Positions 43,635 to 52,770 of a DNA stretch of 64,000 nucleotides are shown here, one piece after another. The DNA comes from Nitrospirota bacterium. Lineage in GTDB: Bacteria; Nitrospirota; Thermodesulfovibrionia; Thermodesulfovibrionales; Dissulfurispiraceae. Location: contig WSNO01000005.1 of the NCBI GenBank assembly GCA_009773415.1, forward strand, positions 51,163-115,162, in the 5' to 3' direction. Positions within the stretch are counted from its first letter, which is position 1; each line of letters begins with the position of its first letter. The notes below the pieces were generated by a model. The model was given only the letters and a program-made list of their open reading frames with translations, was not told the origin of the DNA and made no database searches. The position numbers were made by a program, and so were the translations under genes.

Positions 43635-45916
43635 TAAGCAAAGAACTTGAACTCACCATACAGGCAACTATCCGTGAGGCCAAAAACCTCCGCCATGAGT
43701 ATCTAACCGTGGAGCATATCCTCTATGCCGTTATTCATGACGAGTGGGGAATCGATATCATTACGAGTTGTGACGGCAACGTTCTCCGCATCAAAGCCAT
43801 GCTCGACGAATACTTCATGAAGCATATCCCAAAAGTTTCAGGCAGCGACGGGGTGCATCCTAAGCCGACGAAAGCCTTTCAGCGTGTCGTTCAGAGGGCG
43901 CTTGTCCACGTGCAGTCTGCTGAAAAGAAAGAGGTCGATTCGGGCGACATGCTCGCATCCATTTTTGTCGAAGAAGATTCGCACGCAGTCCACATTCTCG
44001 AAAAAGAAGGCATTACGCGCCTCGACGTGCTGAACTACGTCTCACACGGCATCTCCCGCATTTCCGCGAACCCCACGTCCGGCAGCGACCAGCCTCATGC
44101 ATCACCGGAGCCCTGCAGCGATCAATGCAAAACCGATAAGCAGAAGGCAGCGGCAAAAGATCCACTCAAGCTTTTTGCCGTAAATCTCGTTGAGAAGGCA
44201 CGCGAGGGCGCCATCGACCCGCTCGTCGGCCGCAGTACTGAACTGAAGCGCATGATACAGGTGCTCTGCCGGCGCCGCAAAAACAATGTCATCTTCGTCG
44301 GCGAGCCGGGAGTCGGCAAGACCGCGATTGTCGAAGGCCTTGCACGCAAGGTTCACGAAGGCTCAATTCCTTCTCCGCTCAGACGTTCGCAGATCTTCTC
44401 GCTGGACATGAGCGCCATGCTCGCGGGGACAAAATACCGGGGGGACTTCGAGGCGCGGCTCAAGGCAACAATTGCCGAACTCGAAAAGACGCCCGGGGCG
44501 ATCCTTTTCATCGATGAAATCCATACCATCATCGGCGCAGGCGCCACAAGCGGCGGATCGCTTGATGCATCCAATATTTTGAAGCCGGTGCTGAACTCCG
44601 GCAAGATGCGCTGCATCGGCGCATGTACGTATGAAGAACACAAGAACCACTTCGAAAAAGACCGGGCGCTTTCTCGCCGCTTCCAGAAAATTGAGATTCA
44701 GGAGCCTTCGATTGATGAGACGATTTCGATATTGAAGGGGTTGAAGTCATACTACGAAGACTTTCACAATGTAAAATATACTGTCGCTGCCCTGAAGTCT
44801 GCTGCGGAACTCTCCGCAAAATATATCAACGACAAGTTCCTCCCCGACAAGGCTATCGACGTCATTGACGAGGCGGGTGCATCGCTGAAGCTCCTGAACG
44901 CTGAAAAAGAAGGCAGGGAGCGTGTAACGGTCGGAGTTCACGAAGTCGAAACGGTCGTAGCAAAAATGGCAAAGATTCCGCCGCGGACCATATCGACCTC
45001 CGATGTCGAGAAGCTGAGGAATCTGGAAGCCGACCTGAAGGGCGTTGTCTTCGGTCAGGACGATGCCATCAGCTCCCTGGCAGCGGCAATCAAGCGTTCG
45101 CGCGCAGGGCTCGGCCTGCCCGAAAAACCGATTGGCTCGTTTCTCTTCACCGGCCCGACCGGAGTCGGCAAGACCGAGGTCTCCAGGCAGCTCGCCACGG
45201 TACTTGGGGTTCAGTTCCACCGCTTCGACATGAGTGAATACATGGAAAAGCACGCAGTTGCCCGGCTTGTCGGCGCGCCGCCCGGCTATGTCGGCTTTGA
45301 TCAGGGCGGCCTGCTCACCGAGGCCATTCGCAAGTATCCGTACTCTGTGCTGCTGATGGATGAAATTGAAAAGGCTCATCCCGACATCTTCAGCATCCTG
45401 CTCCAGGTGATGGACTACGCCACCCTGACCGACAACAACGGCAAGAAAGCCGACTTCCGAAACGTCGTTCTGGTCATGACCTCCAACGCCGGCGCCATGG
45501 AGATGGATAAGGGGTCTGTCGGCTTCGGCGATCGCATCTCCAACACACAGGACAAAAGCGATGAAGCCATCAAGCGGCTTTTCTCTCCGGAGTTCCGGAA
45601 CCGGCTTGACGGGATTATTCATTTCCATGCACTGACCGCCGAAATAATGAAGAAGGTCGTCGACAAGTTCATTGATGAACTGCGCCGTCAGCTTGCGCCG
45701 AAAAAGATTGCCGTCAAGCTGACTGATGCTGCCCGCACATGGCTTGCCGACAAGGGCTTCGACCGGCGCTACGGCGCCCGCCCGCTTGCCCGGATTATCC
45801 AGACAGAAATTAAGGACAAGTTGTCGGATGAGATGCTCTTCGGCAAACTCGTTAAGGGCGGATTGGTAACAATCGGCCTCAAAGACGGCAATCTGACATT
45901 CTCCTATGCTGTGTAG
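43631..45916 (+). CDS. clpA: ATP-dependent Clp protease ATPase subunit ClpA
   Basis: 761 residues from ATG 43631, which overlaps the clpS stop; six extra codons are open upstream. An N-domain (about 1-145) binds ClpS. Two AAA+ modules follow, with Walker A GEPGVGKT and GPTGVGKT, Walker B LFIDEIH and LLMDEIE, and arginine-finger regions. It unfolds substrates and feeds them to ClpP, which is elsewhere. Coupled to clpS and followed by aat. Confidence 0.95.
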   Translation: MISKELELTIQATIREAKNLRHEYLTVEHILYAVIHDEWGIDIITSCDGNVLRIKAMLDEYFMKHIPKVSGSDGVHPKPTKAFQRVVQRALVHVQSAEKKEVDSGDMLASIFVEEDSHAVHILEKEGITRLDVLNYVSHGISRISANPTSGSDQPHASPEPCSDQCKTDKQKAAAKDPLKLFAVNLVEKAREGAIDPLVGRSTELKRMIQVLCRRRKNNVIFVGEPGVGKTAIVEGLARKVHEGSIPSPLRRSQIFSLDMSAMLAGTKYRGDFEARLKATIAELEKTPGAILFIDEIHTIIGAGATSGGSLDASNILKPVLNSGKMRCIGACTYEEHKNHFEKDRALSRRFQKIEIQEPSIDETISILKGLKSYYEDFHNVKYTVAALKSAAELSAKYINDKFLPDKAIDVIDEAGASLKLLNAEKEGRERVTVGVHEVETVVAKMAKIPPRTISTSDVEKLRNLEADLKGVVFGQDDAISSLAAAIKRSRAGLGLPEKPIGSFLFTGPTGVGKTEVSRQLATVLGVQFHRFDMSEYMEKHAVARLVGAPPGYVGFDQGGLLTEAIRKYPYSVLLMDEIEKAHPDIFSILLQVMDYATLTDNNGKKADFRNVVLVMTSNAGAMEMDKGSVGFGDRISNTQDKSDEAIKRLFSPEFRNRLDGIIHFHALTAEIMKKVVDKFIDELRRQLAPKKIAVKLTDAARTWLADKGFDRRYGARPLARIIQTEIKDKLSDEMLFGKLVKGGLVTIGLKDGNLTFSYAV

Positions 45917-45969
45917 GACATCCTTCACGACTGCCCTTTTTGAGCAGCCTGCTTGTCGCTATCTATAAC

Positions 45970-46677
45970 GTGCCGATATTTCGCCTCCGCAAAGAACTCG
46001 TATTCCCGCCGCCGCATCTGGCGGAGCCTGACGGTCTGCTTGCTGTCGGCGGCGATCTGAGCGTAAAGCGGCTTCTGCTTGCGTATTCGATGGGTGTCTT
46101 CCCCTGGTATTCGGATGACTCACCGGTGCTCTGGTGGTCGCCTGACCCGCGCCTCGTGCTCTTCCCCGATGAGCTGAAGATCTCCCGCTCGCTGCGCCGG
46201 ACCATCAGGAAAGGGACATTTACCGTCACTATGGATGCGGCGTTTGAACAGGTCATCAGCAGTTGTGCCGGACTCCATGCGACCGACAAGGGCGGAACCT
46301 GGATAACGGAGGACATGGTAAAAGCATATATGCTTTTGCACAAAGCGGGCTTTGCACACTCCATTGAAAGCTGGCATGAAGGAAGACTCTCCGGAGGACT
46401 CTACGGGGTTTCGCTCGGGTCGATTTTTTTCGGGGAATCCATGTTTGCGAGAAAAAGCGATGCTTCAAAGGTAGCCTTTGCTTTTCTGGTTGGGCGGCTG
46501 CAAGAGTGGGGATGCTCAGTAATCGATTGTCAGGTCACCACATCGCACATGCGGCACTTCGGTGCCCGGGAAATAGCGCGTGACAAGTTTCTGGCTTTGC
46601 TGAATGCCGGGCTGAAGCAGCCTACACGGAAGGGAAGCTGGAGGGAAAACAAAGCCGGAAGTCAAAGTCCGCGATAG
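45970..46677 (+). CDS. aat: Leucyl/phenylalanyl-tRNA-protein transferase (Aat)
   Basis: 235 residues from GTG 45970, chosen because the protein then starts PIFRLRKELVFPPP like most family members. A TTG at 45940 would add ten residues, and neither has a strong Shine-Dalgarno. GGDLSVKRLLLAYSMGVFPWY and WWSPDPRLVL are family signatures; ESWHEGRLSGGLYGVSLG lies at the active site. It adds Leu or Phe to proteins with N-terminal Lys or Arg, creating substrates for ClpS. Confidence 0.93.
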   Translation: MPIFRLRKELVFPPPHLAEPDGLLAVGGDLSVKRLLLAYSMGVFPWYSDDSPVLWWSPDPRLVLFPDELKISRSLRRTIRKGTFTVTMDAAFEQVISSCAGLHATDKGGTWITEDMVKAYMLLHKAGFAHSIESWHEGRLSGGLYGVSLGSIFFGESMFARKSDASKVAFAFLVGRLQEWGCSVIDCQVTTSHMRHFGAREIARDKFLALLNAGLKQPTRKGSWRENKAGSQSPR

Positions 46678-46736
46678 AAAAAACGCGCTTTGCCTTTATC
46701 CTTATCTTCTGAATTCCGCGCTCTGGCTGCCGCTTT

Positions 46737-47162
46737 TTAATCTTCCGGATACCGGAAAGGACTTGCCCGCTGAACGGTATCGACCTTCAACGGCCTGCCC
46801 TTCAGCCCAAAGACAACCAGACCGCGCTCATCAAACGTCTGCCCCCGCTTTTTCCAGACTCCGGTCCATGAAACGAAGAGCGTCATCTTGCCTTCCCGAA
46901 TATCAAACAGCAGCGGATTGAATTCCAGCGTCGCTGAGTCGAATAGTTTCATCGATTCAGTGATCGCCTTGTATCCCTCAGGAGTTGTGTTCGCCTGAAG
47001 CGCAGACATGTCGCGCGCAACATACGCACCACGCACTTTTTCGGCAAGAACAAACGCCTCGGTCGCAAGAAGGGAATCAGCCGTAGGTTTTTTTATCTCG
47101 CTTTTCCCGCAGGCTGCGACAAACACGAGCAGAATCAGCATCAGCGCAAGAATTTTTTTCAT
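46737..47162 (-). CDS. Predicted lipoprotein with a small NTF2-like-length domain
   Basis: 141 residues from ATG 47162, which is preceded by GGGAGGA; a start ten codons upstream lacks one. A signal peptide ends in lipobox V-A-A-C. The mature domain of about 120 residues alternates one long helix (EAFVLAEKVRGAYVARDMSAL) and beta strands, a pattern seen in NTF2-like domains, but no family is recognised with certainty. It runs opposite to smpB and aat. Confidence 0.7.
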   Translation of the reverse strand: MKKILALMLILLVFVAACGKSEIKKPTADSLLATEAFVLAEKVRGAYVARDMSALQANTTPEGYKAITESMKLFDSATLEFNPLLFDIREGKMTLFVSWTGVWKKRGQTFDERGLVVFGLKGRPLKVDTVQRASPFRYPED

Positions 47163-47266
47163 GGAATCCTCCCGTCGAACAATACAGGGCAATTATAAAC
47201 GATTTCAGGGGGAAGTGAGAAGCAGGAAGTAAAAGCCCGGCGGTCGAGCACGGCTCAGGGAGAATG

Positions 47267-47275
47267 TGTGATAAT
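47267..47275 (+). promoter_or_regulatory. Extended -10 close to the smpB start
   Basis: TGtGATAAT ends nine bases before the smpB ATG at 47285, with no Shine-Dalgarno between. Consistent with a very short or absent 5' leader. Confidence 0.4.
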
Positions 47276-47284
47276 AGATATCTT

Positions 47285-47734
47285 ATGAGCGTCGTCTGCA
47301 AGAACAGTAAAGCGTACCACGACTATTTTATCGAAGACAGGATCGAAGCCGGCATGGTTCTCGTCGGCACGGAGGTAAAGTCGCTTCGCGCCGGTCGCGC
47401 CAACCTGACGGATAGTTACGTTCTCATCAAGGACAACGAGGTTTTTCTGCTCAACTGCCACATCAGTCCTTACAGCCACGGAAACATCATGAACCATGAG
47501 CCGACCCGTACGCGCAAACTGCTGATGAACCGAAAGGAAGTCGAGCGCACCCGCGGCAAGCTGATACAGAAGGGATTCACCCTCATTCCGCTGAAGATTT
47601 ATTTCAAAGGCTCCTATGCCAAGGTCGAGGTCGGTCTGTGCAAAGGCAAGGCGCAATATGAAAAACGTGAATCAATAAAGGAACGTGAGGCAAAGCGCGA
47701 GATCGACAAGACCTTAAAAGAACGGAACCGCTAG
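47285..47734 (+). CDS. smpB: SsrA-binding protein SmpB
   Basis: 149 residues from ATG 47285; seven further codons upstream are open but start weakly. [20 protein letters not shown] begins the OB-fold, [14 protein letters not shown] and HISPYSHGN are tmRNA-binding, and the basic C-terminal tail ([13 protein letters not shown]) enters the ribosome A site. It partners the tmRNA encoded about 1.1 kb downstream for trans-translation on stalled ribosomes. Confidence 0.97.
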   Translation: MSVVCKNSKAYHDYFIEDRIEAGMVLVGTEVKSLRAGRANLTDSYVLIKDNEVFLLNCHISPYSHGNIMNHEPTRTRKLLMNRKEVERTRGKLIQKGFTLIPLKIYFKGSYAKVEVGLCKGKAQYEKRESIKEREAKREIDKTLKERNR

Positions 47735-47775
47735 CGTTCCCCGCTGCCCACCGTCAAGAAATGAGCAGGAACACC

Positions 47776-47994
47776 ATGACTGACCAACAGCCGAACAATC
47801 CGCTGCACGGCGTCACGCTGGAAATGATTCTGAACCATCTTGTTGATCGCTATGGATGGGAAGAACTGGGGCGGCGCATCAGGATCAGATGCTTTATAAG
47901 CAATCCGAGCATAAAATCCAGCCTGACGTTTTTGAGAAAGACCCCATGGGCAAGAAAAAAAGCGGAAGACCTTTACCTCCGCTCCAGCCCCTGA
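47776..47994 (+). CDS. VF530/DUF2132 family small DNA-binding protein
   Basis: 72 residues from ATG 47776, with CAGGA upstream. [33 protein letters not shown] and [16 protein letters not shown] cover the whole DUF2132 fold, a compact helical domain whose Vibrio member VF530 was described as DNA-binding. Role unknown. An overlapping frame at 47856-48071 is a shadow. Confidence 0.88.
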   Translation: MTDQQPNNPLHGVTLEMILNHLVDRYGWEELGRRIRIRCFISNPSIKSSLTFLRKTPWARKKAEDLYLRSSP

Positions 47995-48103
47995 AGACCC
48001 CTGCTTCCGCCCGGCATTTATTAACATATGAAATGGCGAAGAAGCATGCTCTCATGAAAATTCCGGCATAGAGCCTGTTGTTCAGGGCTTTCGTCCGCAG
48101 CCT

Positions 48104-48135
48104 AAAAAAAGAGCCCTGTCAACCACCAGGGCTCT
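48104..48135 (-). terminator. Rho-independent terminator of the DUF3617 gene
   Basis: On the minus strand AGAGCCCTG (48135-48127), an 8-base loop and CAGGGCTCT (48118-48110), then seven T (48110-48104). The perfect 9-bp stem starts about 20 bases after the stop at 48157. Confidence 0.85.
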
Positions 48136-48156
48136 TCTGCTGTTGATGCGGGAAAA

Positions 48157-48645
48157 CTACTTCTGCACAGGAGCGGATGGCGGAGTCGGACACGCGCCGA
48201 GATATTTGCCCTTCATAGTGGTCTTCATCTTCATTTCCTTGCCCTCAACCTTCATGGTCGTTTCTGTAACGCCGTCATAGCTGATACCGGCATAGGTAAT
48301 TGTCCCTTTGGAAGACATCTCCGGACAGACAACTCCCCAGGTCACCGTATTTCCGGCAACCTTCACATCCTGCATCTTGCAGTCTGCAGGCTGATCCTGC
48401 GGCTTTGCAATCGGCTCTTTCTGAGACAGGCAGGTGGTAAATGTGTGCGGCTTCATCATGCCTGCAGGCATCCCCGGCATTTCGTTCATGACCGTAACTT
48501 CCCACTGACCGTCCTGCATATTGACCTTTGGAGCAGTCGGAGCCGGGGCCTGAGCACCTTCTTTCGGCTTCTCGCCGCATCCTGCCGCCATAAGAGCCAC
48601 AACGGTAAAAACAACTGCTGCAATAAAGAGTGCGCTTCGCTTCAT
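48157..48645 (-). CDS. DUF3617-like lipoprotein
   Basis: 162 residues from ATG 48645, with AAGGAGA upstream. A signal peptide and lipobox M-A-A-G-C are followed by a Pro/Ala-rich linker and a DUF3617-type domain: MQDGQWEVTVMNEMPG, a Cys in TTCLSQ, and repeated short Met/Thr strands near the end. Four mature Cys residues may form disulfides. Members are common in Proteobacteria and have no known function. It has its own promoter and terminator, so it is a single-gene unit. Confidence 0.82.
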   Translation of the reverse strand: MKRSALFIAAVVFTVVALMAAGCGEKPKEGAQAPAPTAPKVNMQDGQWEVTVMNEMPGMPAGMMKPHTFTTCLSQKEPIAKPQDQPADCKMQDVKVAGNTVTWGVVCPEMSSKGTITYAGISYDGVTETTMKVEGKEMKMKTTMKGKYLGACPTPPSAPVQK

Positions 48646-48702
48646 TAGGGATTCTCCTTTCATTACCGGCGCCAGGCCGGCGTTCTTTCGAACTGTATTT
48701 TG

Positions 48703-48731
48703 ATTATAGTGCGCTCCGTCCGGAATGGCAA
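48703..48731 (-). promoter_or_regulatory. Sigma70 promoter of the DUF3617 gene
   Basis: Minus strand TTGCCA (48731-48726), 17-bp spacer, TATAAT (48708-48703). A leader of about 50 bases follows, with a GC-rich inverted repeat ahead of the Shine-Dalgarno. Confidence 0.7.
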
Positions 48732-48855
48732 GTAGCAGCTCTTCTTGTTCCGTATTTACCGCATGCCTCTGCTGTTCTCATAGTTTTTTTTCTGAATTTC
48801 TGAGTCCTGGCGTTCACTTCCTTCTTCCTTTCCACTTGTTACTTGCTGTAAGTGG

Positions 48856-48861
48856 TATAAT
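48856..48861 (+). promoter_or_regulatory. -10 element of the tmRNA gene
   Basis: Perfect TATAAT 18 bases before the mature tmRNA 5' end. No -35 with ideal spacing is present (TTGTTA is 14 bp away). RNase P processing would create the mature end. Confidence 0.5.
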
Positions 48862-48879
48862 AAATCAGATGCTTCATCC

Positions 48880-49224
48880 GGGGGCGAAAGGGCTCGACGG
48901 GGGTTATGAGGCTCAAGCTGCATGCCGTGGCTCCTTCACCACGTAAAAAGAGGGAACAAACACAAACGCCAACAACGAACTGGCACTTGCTGCTTAACTA
49001 GCAGCACGTCCCTTTCTGGTTGCCTGAGCCGGGAAAAGGACGTCATATTTCAGGCTGCCATCTGGCAGCGCCCTTCTGCTTTGATGGGAGACTCAAGGGG
49101 ATAGGATGTCAGAAGGCCTGTCTGTCGGCATGCCGACCTCCGAAACTTAAATTGGCAGACTTTGCATGGAGATGCTTGAGAGTAGTGCTTTCGGACCGGG
49201 GTTCAATTCCCCGCGCCTCCACCA
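48880..49224 (+). ncRNA. ssrA: Transfer-messenger RNA (tmRNA)
   Basis: 345 nt. The 5' GGGGGCG pairs with CGCCTCC before the terminal ACCA (49221-49224), forming the tRNA-like acceptor stem. GTTCAATTCC is the T-loop region and GGGCTCGACGG the typical 5' segment. The internal message reads Asn-Thr-Asn-Ala-Asn-Asn-Glu-Leu-Ala-Leu-Ala-Ala-stop, ending at TAA 48997-48999. The resume codon is probably GGA or ACA just upstream, giving a tag that ends NANNELALAA. The terminal ALAA is the usual protease signal, and ClpA encoded nearby can recognise such tags. CCA is encoded. Confidence 0.95.
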
Positions 49225-49278
49225 GATTAGGCTTATTATTCAGTCTGTTAGGCGGTTTCGCCAAGACTGAACAATGAC

Positions 49279-49312
49279 AAGGCTTTGCAGAGATGCAAGG
49301 CTTTTTCTTTTT
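49279..49312 (+). terminator. Rho-independent terminator after ssrA
   Basis: AAGGCTTTGCA (49279-49289), loop GAGA, TGCAAGGCTTT (49294-49304), followed by a T-rich run to 49312. A second imperfect hairpin (TTCAGTC paired with GACTGAA) lies just before it at about 49239-49273. Confidence 0.8.
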
Positions 49313-49668
49313 CAAAATCAGTAAGTTATAAAATCGCTTGCAAACTGCTTGCAAGCACTTATGCGTCCTGCCCGGCCAAGCAGAATCAGTTACTTTCCTT
49401 AAAGATTCATATTTTTCCATGCTACAATCATTCCGTGATGTCGAGAGTCATCGATCACGGAAACTGTACGACAAGAGCTTACCTTTTACATATAAGATAC
49501 CGCGAAGCGCATTCCCCTCTCTCATGTTATTTGGCGTTCAATTTTGACACAGATAGCACAAACACAACTTCTTGAAAATTAAGCCATGGGTTAAAATTGA
49601 ATGCTGATTTAGCCTCAAGGTGGGTCATTATTGCACGCCGCTTAACAACGACAGCCAATTATTTGATA
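49313..49668. other. 356-base AT-rich junction between ssrA and the CRISPR-Cas locus
   Basis: No gene recognised. It contains GCTTGCAA twice (within 49334-49354), the second copy forming the palindrome GCTTGCAAGC. I found no repeat of the tmRNA 3' end here that would mark an attachment site. Short open frames in this stretch have no Shine-Dalgarno and no family resemblance. Confidence 0.5.
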
Positions 49669-52600
49669 TTAACGTCCCTTTTTTGCGCCGAAATCGAAAT
49701 CAAATTCTATCGTGAAGTTTACAAGTTCTTTCCTTTGAATAGAAATCTCGAATTCGAAATTTCTTTGATCTTCGCTATGACTTATTAAATCCTCAATAGA
49801 AGGGCAGAGCCATGCGTTAGGCCGCTTGCCATGTATGCCTTTGATAATATCGGTTCCTTTTGGGACCCACTCTTTAATATTGGTGATCTCGTATTGAGAA
49901 AATATATTATTGTCCAGCTCATAGCGAAATAGCACCTTGTTGTCGTCCTTATCCCGTAATGGATATCTGTTGTAAAACCATTGCGAGGCCCACTGAAGCT
50001 CTTTGGTGCTGTTTTCCAAAAGAACAGCAAGCGGAGTTTCAAGCATTGCGTTGATCGATGCGTCATCTTTCTGCGCGAACAGGCATTTCTGCCCGTTGCT
50101 TCCAAAGCGCAGTGCTGCGGTAATGATCGAAGTGTTGTCGAGCAGGTTTTGGGCCATGCGTTCGTCGCCGGTTCCATAGATGAACTGTTCTCGCTCATGC
50201 CCCGGTCGGGTGAAAATCAACCCTTTATCATTCTTCAGCGCGCGAACGTTCCATTGCAGAATAGCAATGTTTGGCTCAGACACTTCTTTAAGGCGATGCC
50301 TGTTCACTCTCCCTGCTGTTTGCACGATTGAGTGAACACTCGACGGCTCGATAACCGCCCAGTCGAAATCGTGGTCACGTCCTATCTCTTCAACCGGCGT
50401 GGCGACGACAATAAATATGACATCATCATCTTCTGCTTTTTCAACTCTCTTTCTCACGTCCGGATCATCAAGTATATTTTTATTGGATTTTGTTCGGTTC
50501 AGCAGCCGGTCAAGCGCTTGCTCTTTCAGAAACCGGCGAAGGGCAAAGTCTGCTGCGTGATATGCACATACATGAATGTTTTTATGCTCTTTTGCAACGC
50601 GTTGAGCAAGGTAGATGCACTGGGGGATATTGGCAACTCGCACCAGCCCGAAAGAGACATGTTTGCCTGTGTTTGGGTATTTCCACCTGTTGAACTCATG
50701 AAGCTCGTGTGATGCAGTGCATACAGCATCATAAAATGCTTCCAGTGCATTCCCTGAGCCTTGTTTTACATCAACATACATGGCTTTTCGATAGACCGAT
50801 TGCGTATTTAGGGTTTTATCAACGAGCATCCTGATTCGTTCGCAGTAAGCATTATAAGCATCCTGGGCAGTTTCTTTTTGAATATGTGACGGATCGCACA
50901 TGTTGTCAATAAAGACAATGCGAGGCGTTATTGCCCTCTCTTTCAACGCAGCCCGCATGGCTACGCCGGAATAGTATGCTTTGCAGAGGGCTTTTGCCAC
51001 AGGTTCGGCCAGCGTGGCGCTTGAGGCAACAACATTTCTTCCAAACATGCCGGCCATCTGCACGAGCCGGAGTATTGCAACAACGGCATCGGGGTCATAG
51101 CTATCCACTTCATCGAGGATGATATCGCTTGACGCAACCCGCAGCAAAGCCCGCGCATGGTGTCCCTGTGTGCCTGGCTCTCCGGCGTTGACAAGGTAGT
51201 CTACCGTAGAGATAAGAACAGGAACGCCCACCAGTGATTCCAATTTATTTTGGTCACCGGATAGCTCTTTGAGCCAGTCCGGCATTTCTACGAGAGTATC
51301 CGCCTCCTCTGTCTCATAGACCAGATCCCAGTCGTTCTGAATGTCGTTTCCGATCTCATCATCCCGCGTGTGCTGGGACCTAATATATTTGTCGCCAATG
51401 AGGCATGCAATTTCTTTCTCCGGCAATCCGAGTTGGTTTCTGTATGCATCATGCGTCTGCAACGTCAATGTGCGAAGGTTAAATGATGCTGCAAAGCGCA
51501 CGGGGCGGTCTGTGGCGAGAGCGGCCACAGTTTTTGCATTCATCCGGGTCTTTCCGGCGCCTGTTGACGCAACATTAAATATAAGTGTCGGCACTTTAAG
51601 CTGGCTTAATTCCTGTAGGTACGCGACAGCCTTGTCCTGCCATGCAAATGCTGGATTGCCCGATGGACGCAGTATCTTATCGACCGACTCCTGAGAAAGG
51701 CCCGGCAGGGAGTGGTCAAAATAATACCTGACCGCATTGGCAGCATAGCGCGCTACCTCTGTCAGGTGATAATCCAGCGGTTGGTTCATTTCCCGGCGCG
51801 ACTGTTTCCCCTTTTTGTGAGCGAAATCGCCGGAGGGTTTGCGACTGTTTGCGTACAGCTTGCAGTGTTCATACTTTCTGTTTTCGTGTTTATATTCTTT
51901 GGCTGATATTGCATGGTCTGCAAGAATAACGGCGGCGCGGGCGATAATGGCAGCGGCCCGCCAATATGTCGTTGATCGTTCACCGCTCTGATTGAGCAGT
52001 CGTTCGGTGCAATGTTTCAGACGTGAAATAGTGGCAGGGCAAAGTGAATCTTTGGGAGAATAAAGCGTTTCGGCGGTGCCTTCGCCGATTTTTCTGTTTG
52101 CATGAGATTCCGGAGTAGGTGTTTCTCCGAGTTTTTCGCTTGATGGGCCAAAAAGCAGGTGATGTGTTGCGATTGCCATTTCTACAGCATCAAGCGCGGT
52201 GCTCAGACTATACGTCAGTCCTTGCGCAGCAAAGAGGGCGCGGGATTCTTTTTCAGGGTCGGCCTTAACTTTTTCCCATGCGGCAGTCCATAGAAAATCA
52301 TTCTCCCGAAGCGCTCTGAACACCTGTGCTGATATCCATTCGTGCCGTGTTTTGTCTCTGACAATAGCACTTGATTTAAGCTTGTCGTCCTGAAAGTGTT
52401 TCGTCGCCTTGCCGATGTCATGTGCAAGCGCAGCGATCTGCGCAACCAGTGAGATTATACGGACAAACAGTTCAGGCGAATATTTCTTTGTTCGGGTTGC
52501 TACCGCATATGCGCCGTTATGTCCGAAAACTGATGAGCTGCCTACTGTCCATAGCAGCCGCATCTGCTTCATGCCTTCGTTCCGATAGCATGCAACTGCT

Positions 52601-52770
52601 GTGAATCTCGTGGCGGAACGTCGAAGCGCGGTGTAAATTTCATTGAGCGCTTCTTCAGTGATCGGTGTTATCCAGGCGTCGGAGGCGATGCGCACGGCAT
52701 AGCGGTCCAGTAAAGACGCTGAACGCTTTTTTGACTTGCCTGTGCAGTCAGAGACAAAAAGGACATGCAT
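49669..52770 (-). CDS. cas3: Type I-F Cas2-Cas3 fusion (nuclease-helicase)
   Basis: 1033 residues from ATG 52770; an earlier in-frame ATG lies inside the WYL gene. Residues 1-95 form the Cas2-like domain (MHVLFVSDCT, later FTAVACYRNEG and LLWTVGSSS), as in Pectobacterium and Pseudomonas Cas2-3. The HD nuclease begins LAHDIGKATKHFQ (H117-D118). The SF2 helicase has STGAGKT near 403, LDEVDS (DEAD-box position) near 553 and QTAGRVNRHR (motif VI) near 815. It degrades DNA marked by the Csy complex and, through Cas2 and Cas1, takes part in adaptation. It is coupled to the WYL regulator by a TAATG overlap and transcribed away from the other cas genes. Confidence 0.95.
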   Translation of the reverse strand: MHVLFVSDCTGKSKKRSASLLDRYAVRIASDAWITPITEEALNEIYTALRRSATRFTAVACYRNEGMKQMRLLWTVGSSSVFGHNGAYAVATRTKKYSPELFVRIISLVAQIAALAHDIGKATKHFQDDKLKSSAIVRDKTRHEWISAQVFRALRENDFLWTAAWEKVKADPEKESRALFAAQGLTYSLSTALDAVEMAIATHHLLFGPSSEKLGETPTPESHANRKIGEGTAETLYSPKDSLCPATISRLKHCTERLLNQSGERSTTYWRAAAIIARAAVILADHAISAKEYKHENRKYEHCKLYANSRKPSGDFAHKKGKQSRREMNQPLDYHLTEVARYAANAVRYYFDHSLPGLSQESVDKILRPSGNPAFAWQDKAVAYLQELSQLKVPTLIFNVASTGAGKTRMNAKTVAALATDRPVRFAASFNLRTLTLQTHDAYRNQLGLPEKEIACLIGDKYIRSQHTRDDEIGNDIQNDWDLVYETEEADTLVEMPDWLKELSGDQNKLESLVGVPVLISTVDYLVNAGEPGTQGHHARALLRVASSDIILDEVDSYDPDAVVAILRLVQMAGMFGRNVVASSATLAEPVAKALCKAYYSGVAMRAALKERAITPRIVFIDNMCDPSHIQKETAQDAYNAYCERIRMLVDKTLNTQSVYRKAMYVDVKQGSGNALEAFYDAVCTASHELHEFNRWKYPNTGKHVSFGLVRVANIPQCIYLAQRVAKEHKNIHVCAYHAADFALRRFLKEQALDRLLNRTKSNKNILDDPDVRKRVEKAEDDDVIFIVVATPVEEIGRDHDFDWAVIEPSSVHSIVQTAGRVNRHRLKEVSEPNIAILQWNVRALKNDKGLIFTRPGHEREQFIYGTGDERMAQNLLDNTSIITAALRFGSNGQKCLFAQKDDASINAMLETPLAVLLENSTKELQWASQWFYNRYPLRDKDDNKVLFRYELDNNIFSQYEITNIKEWVPKGTDIIKGIHGKRPNAWLCPSIEDLISHSEDQRNFEFEISIQRKELVNFTIEFDFDFGAKKGR

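Noticed and set aside
49109..49420. Minus-strand open frame over the tmRNA 3' end
   Set aside because: It is the antisense of the tRNA-like domain, a common false protein call.
49225..49668. Attachment-site repeat of the ssrA 3' end
   Set aside because: No second copy of the terminal ssrA bases was found in the stretch after the gene.
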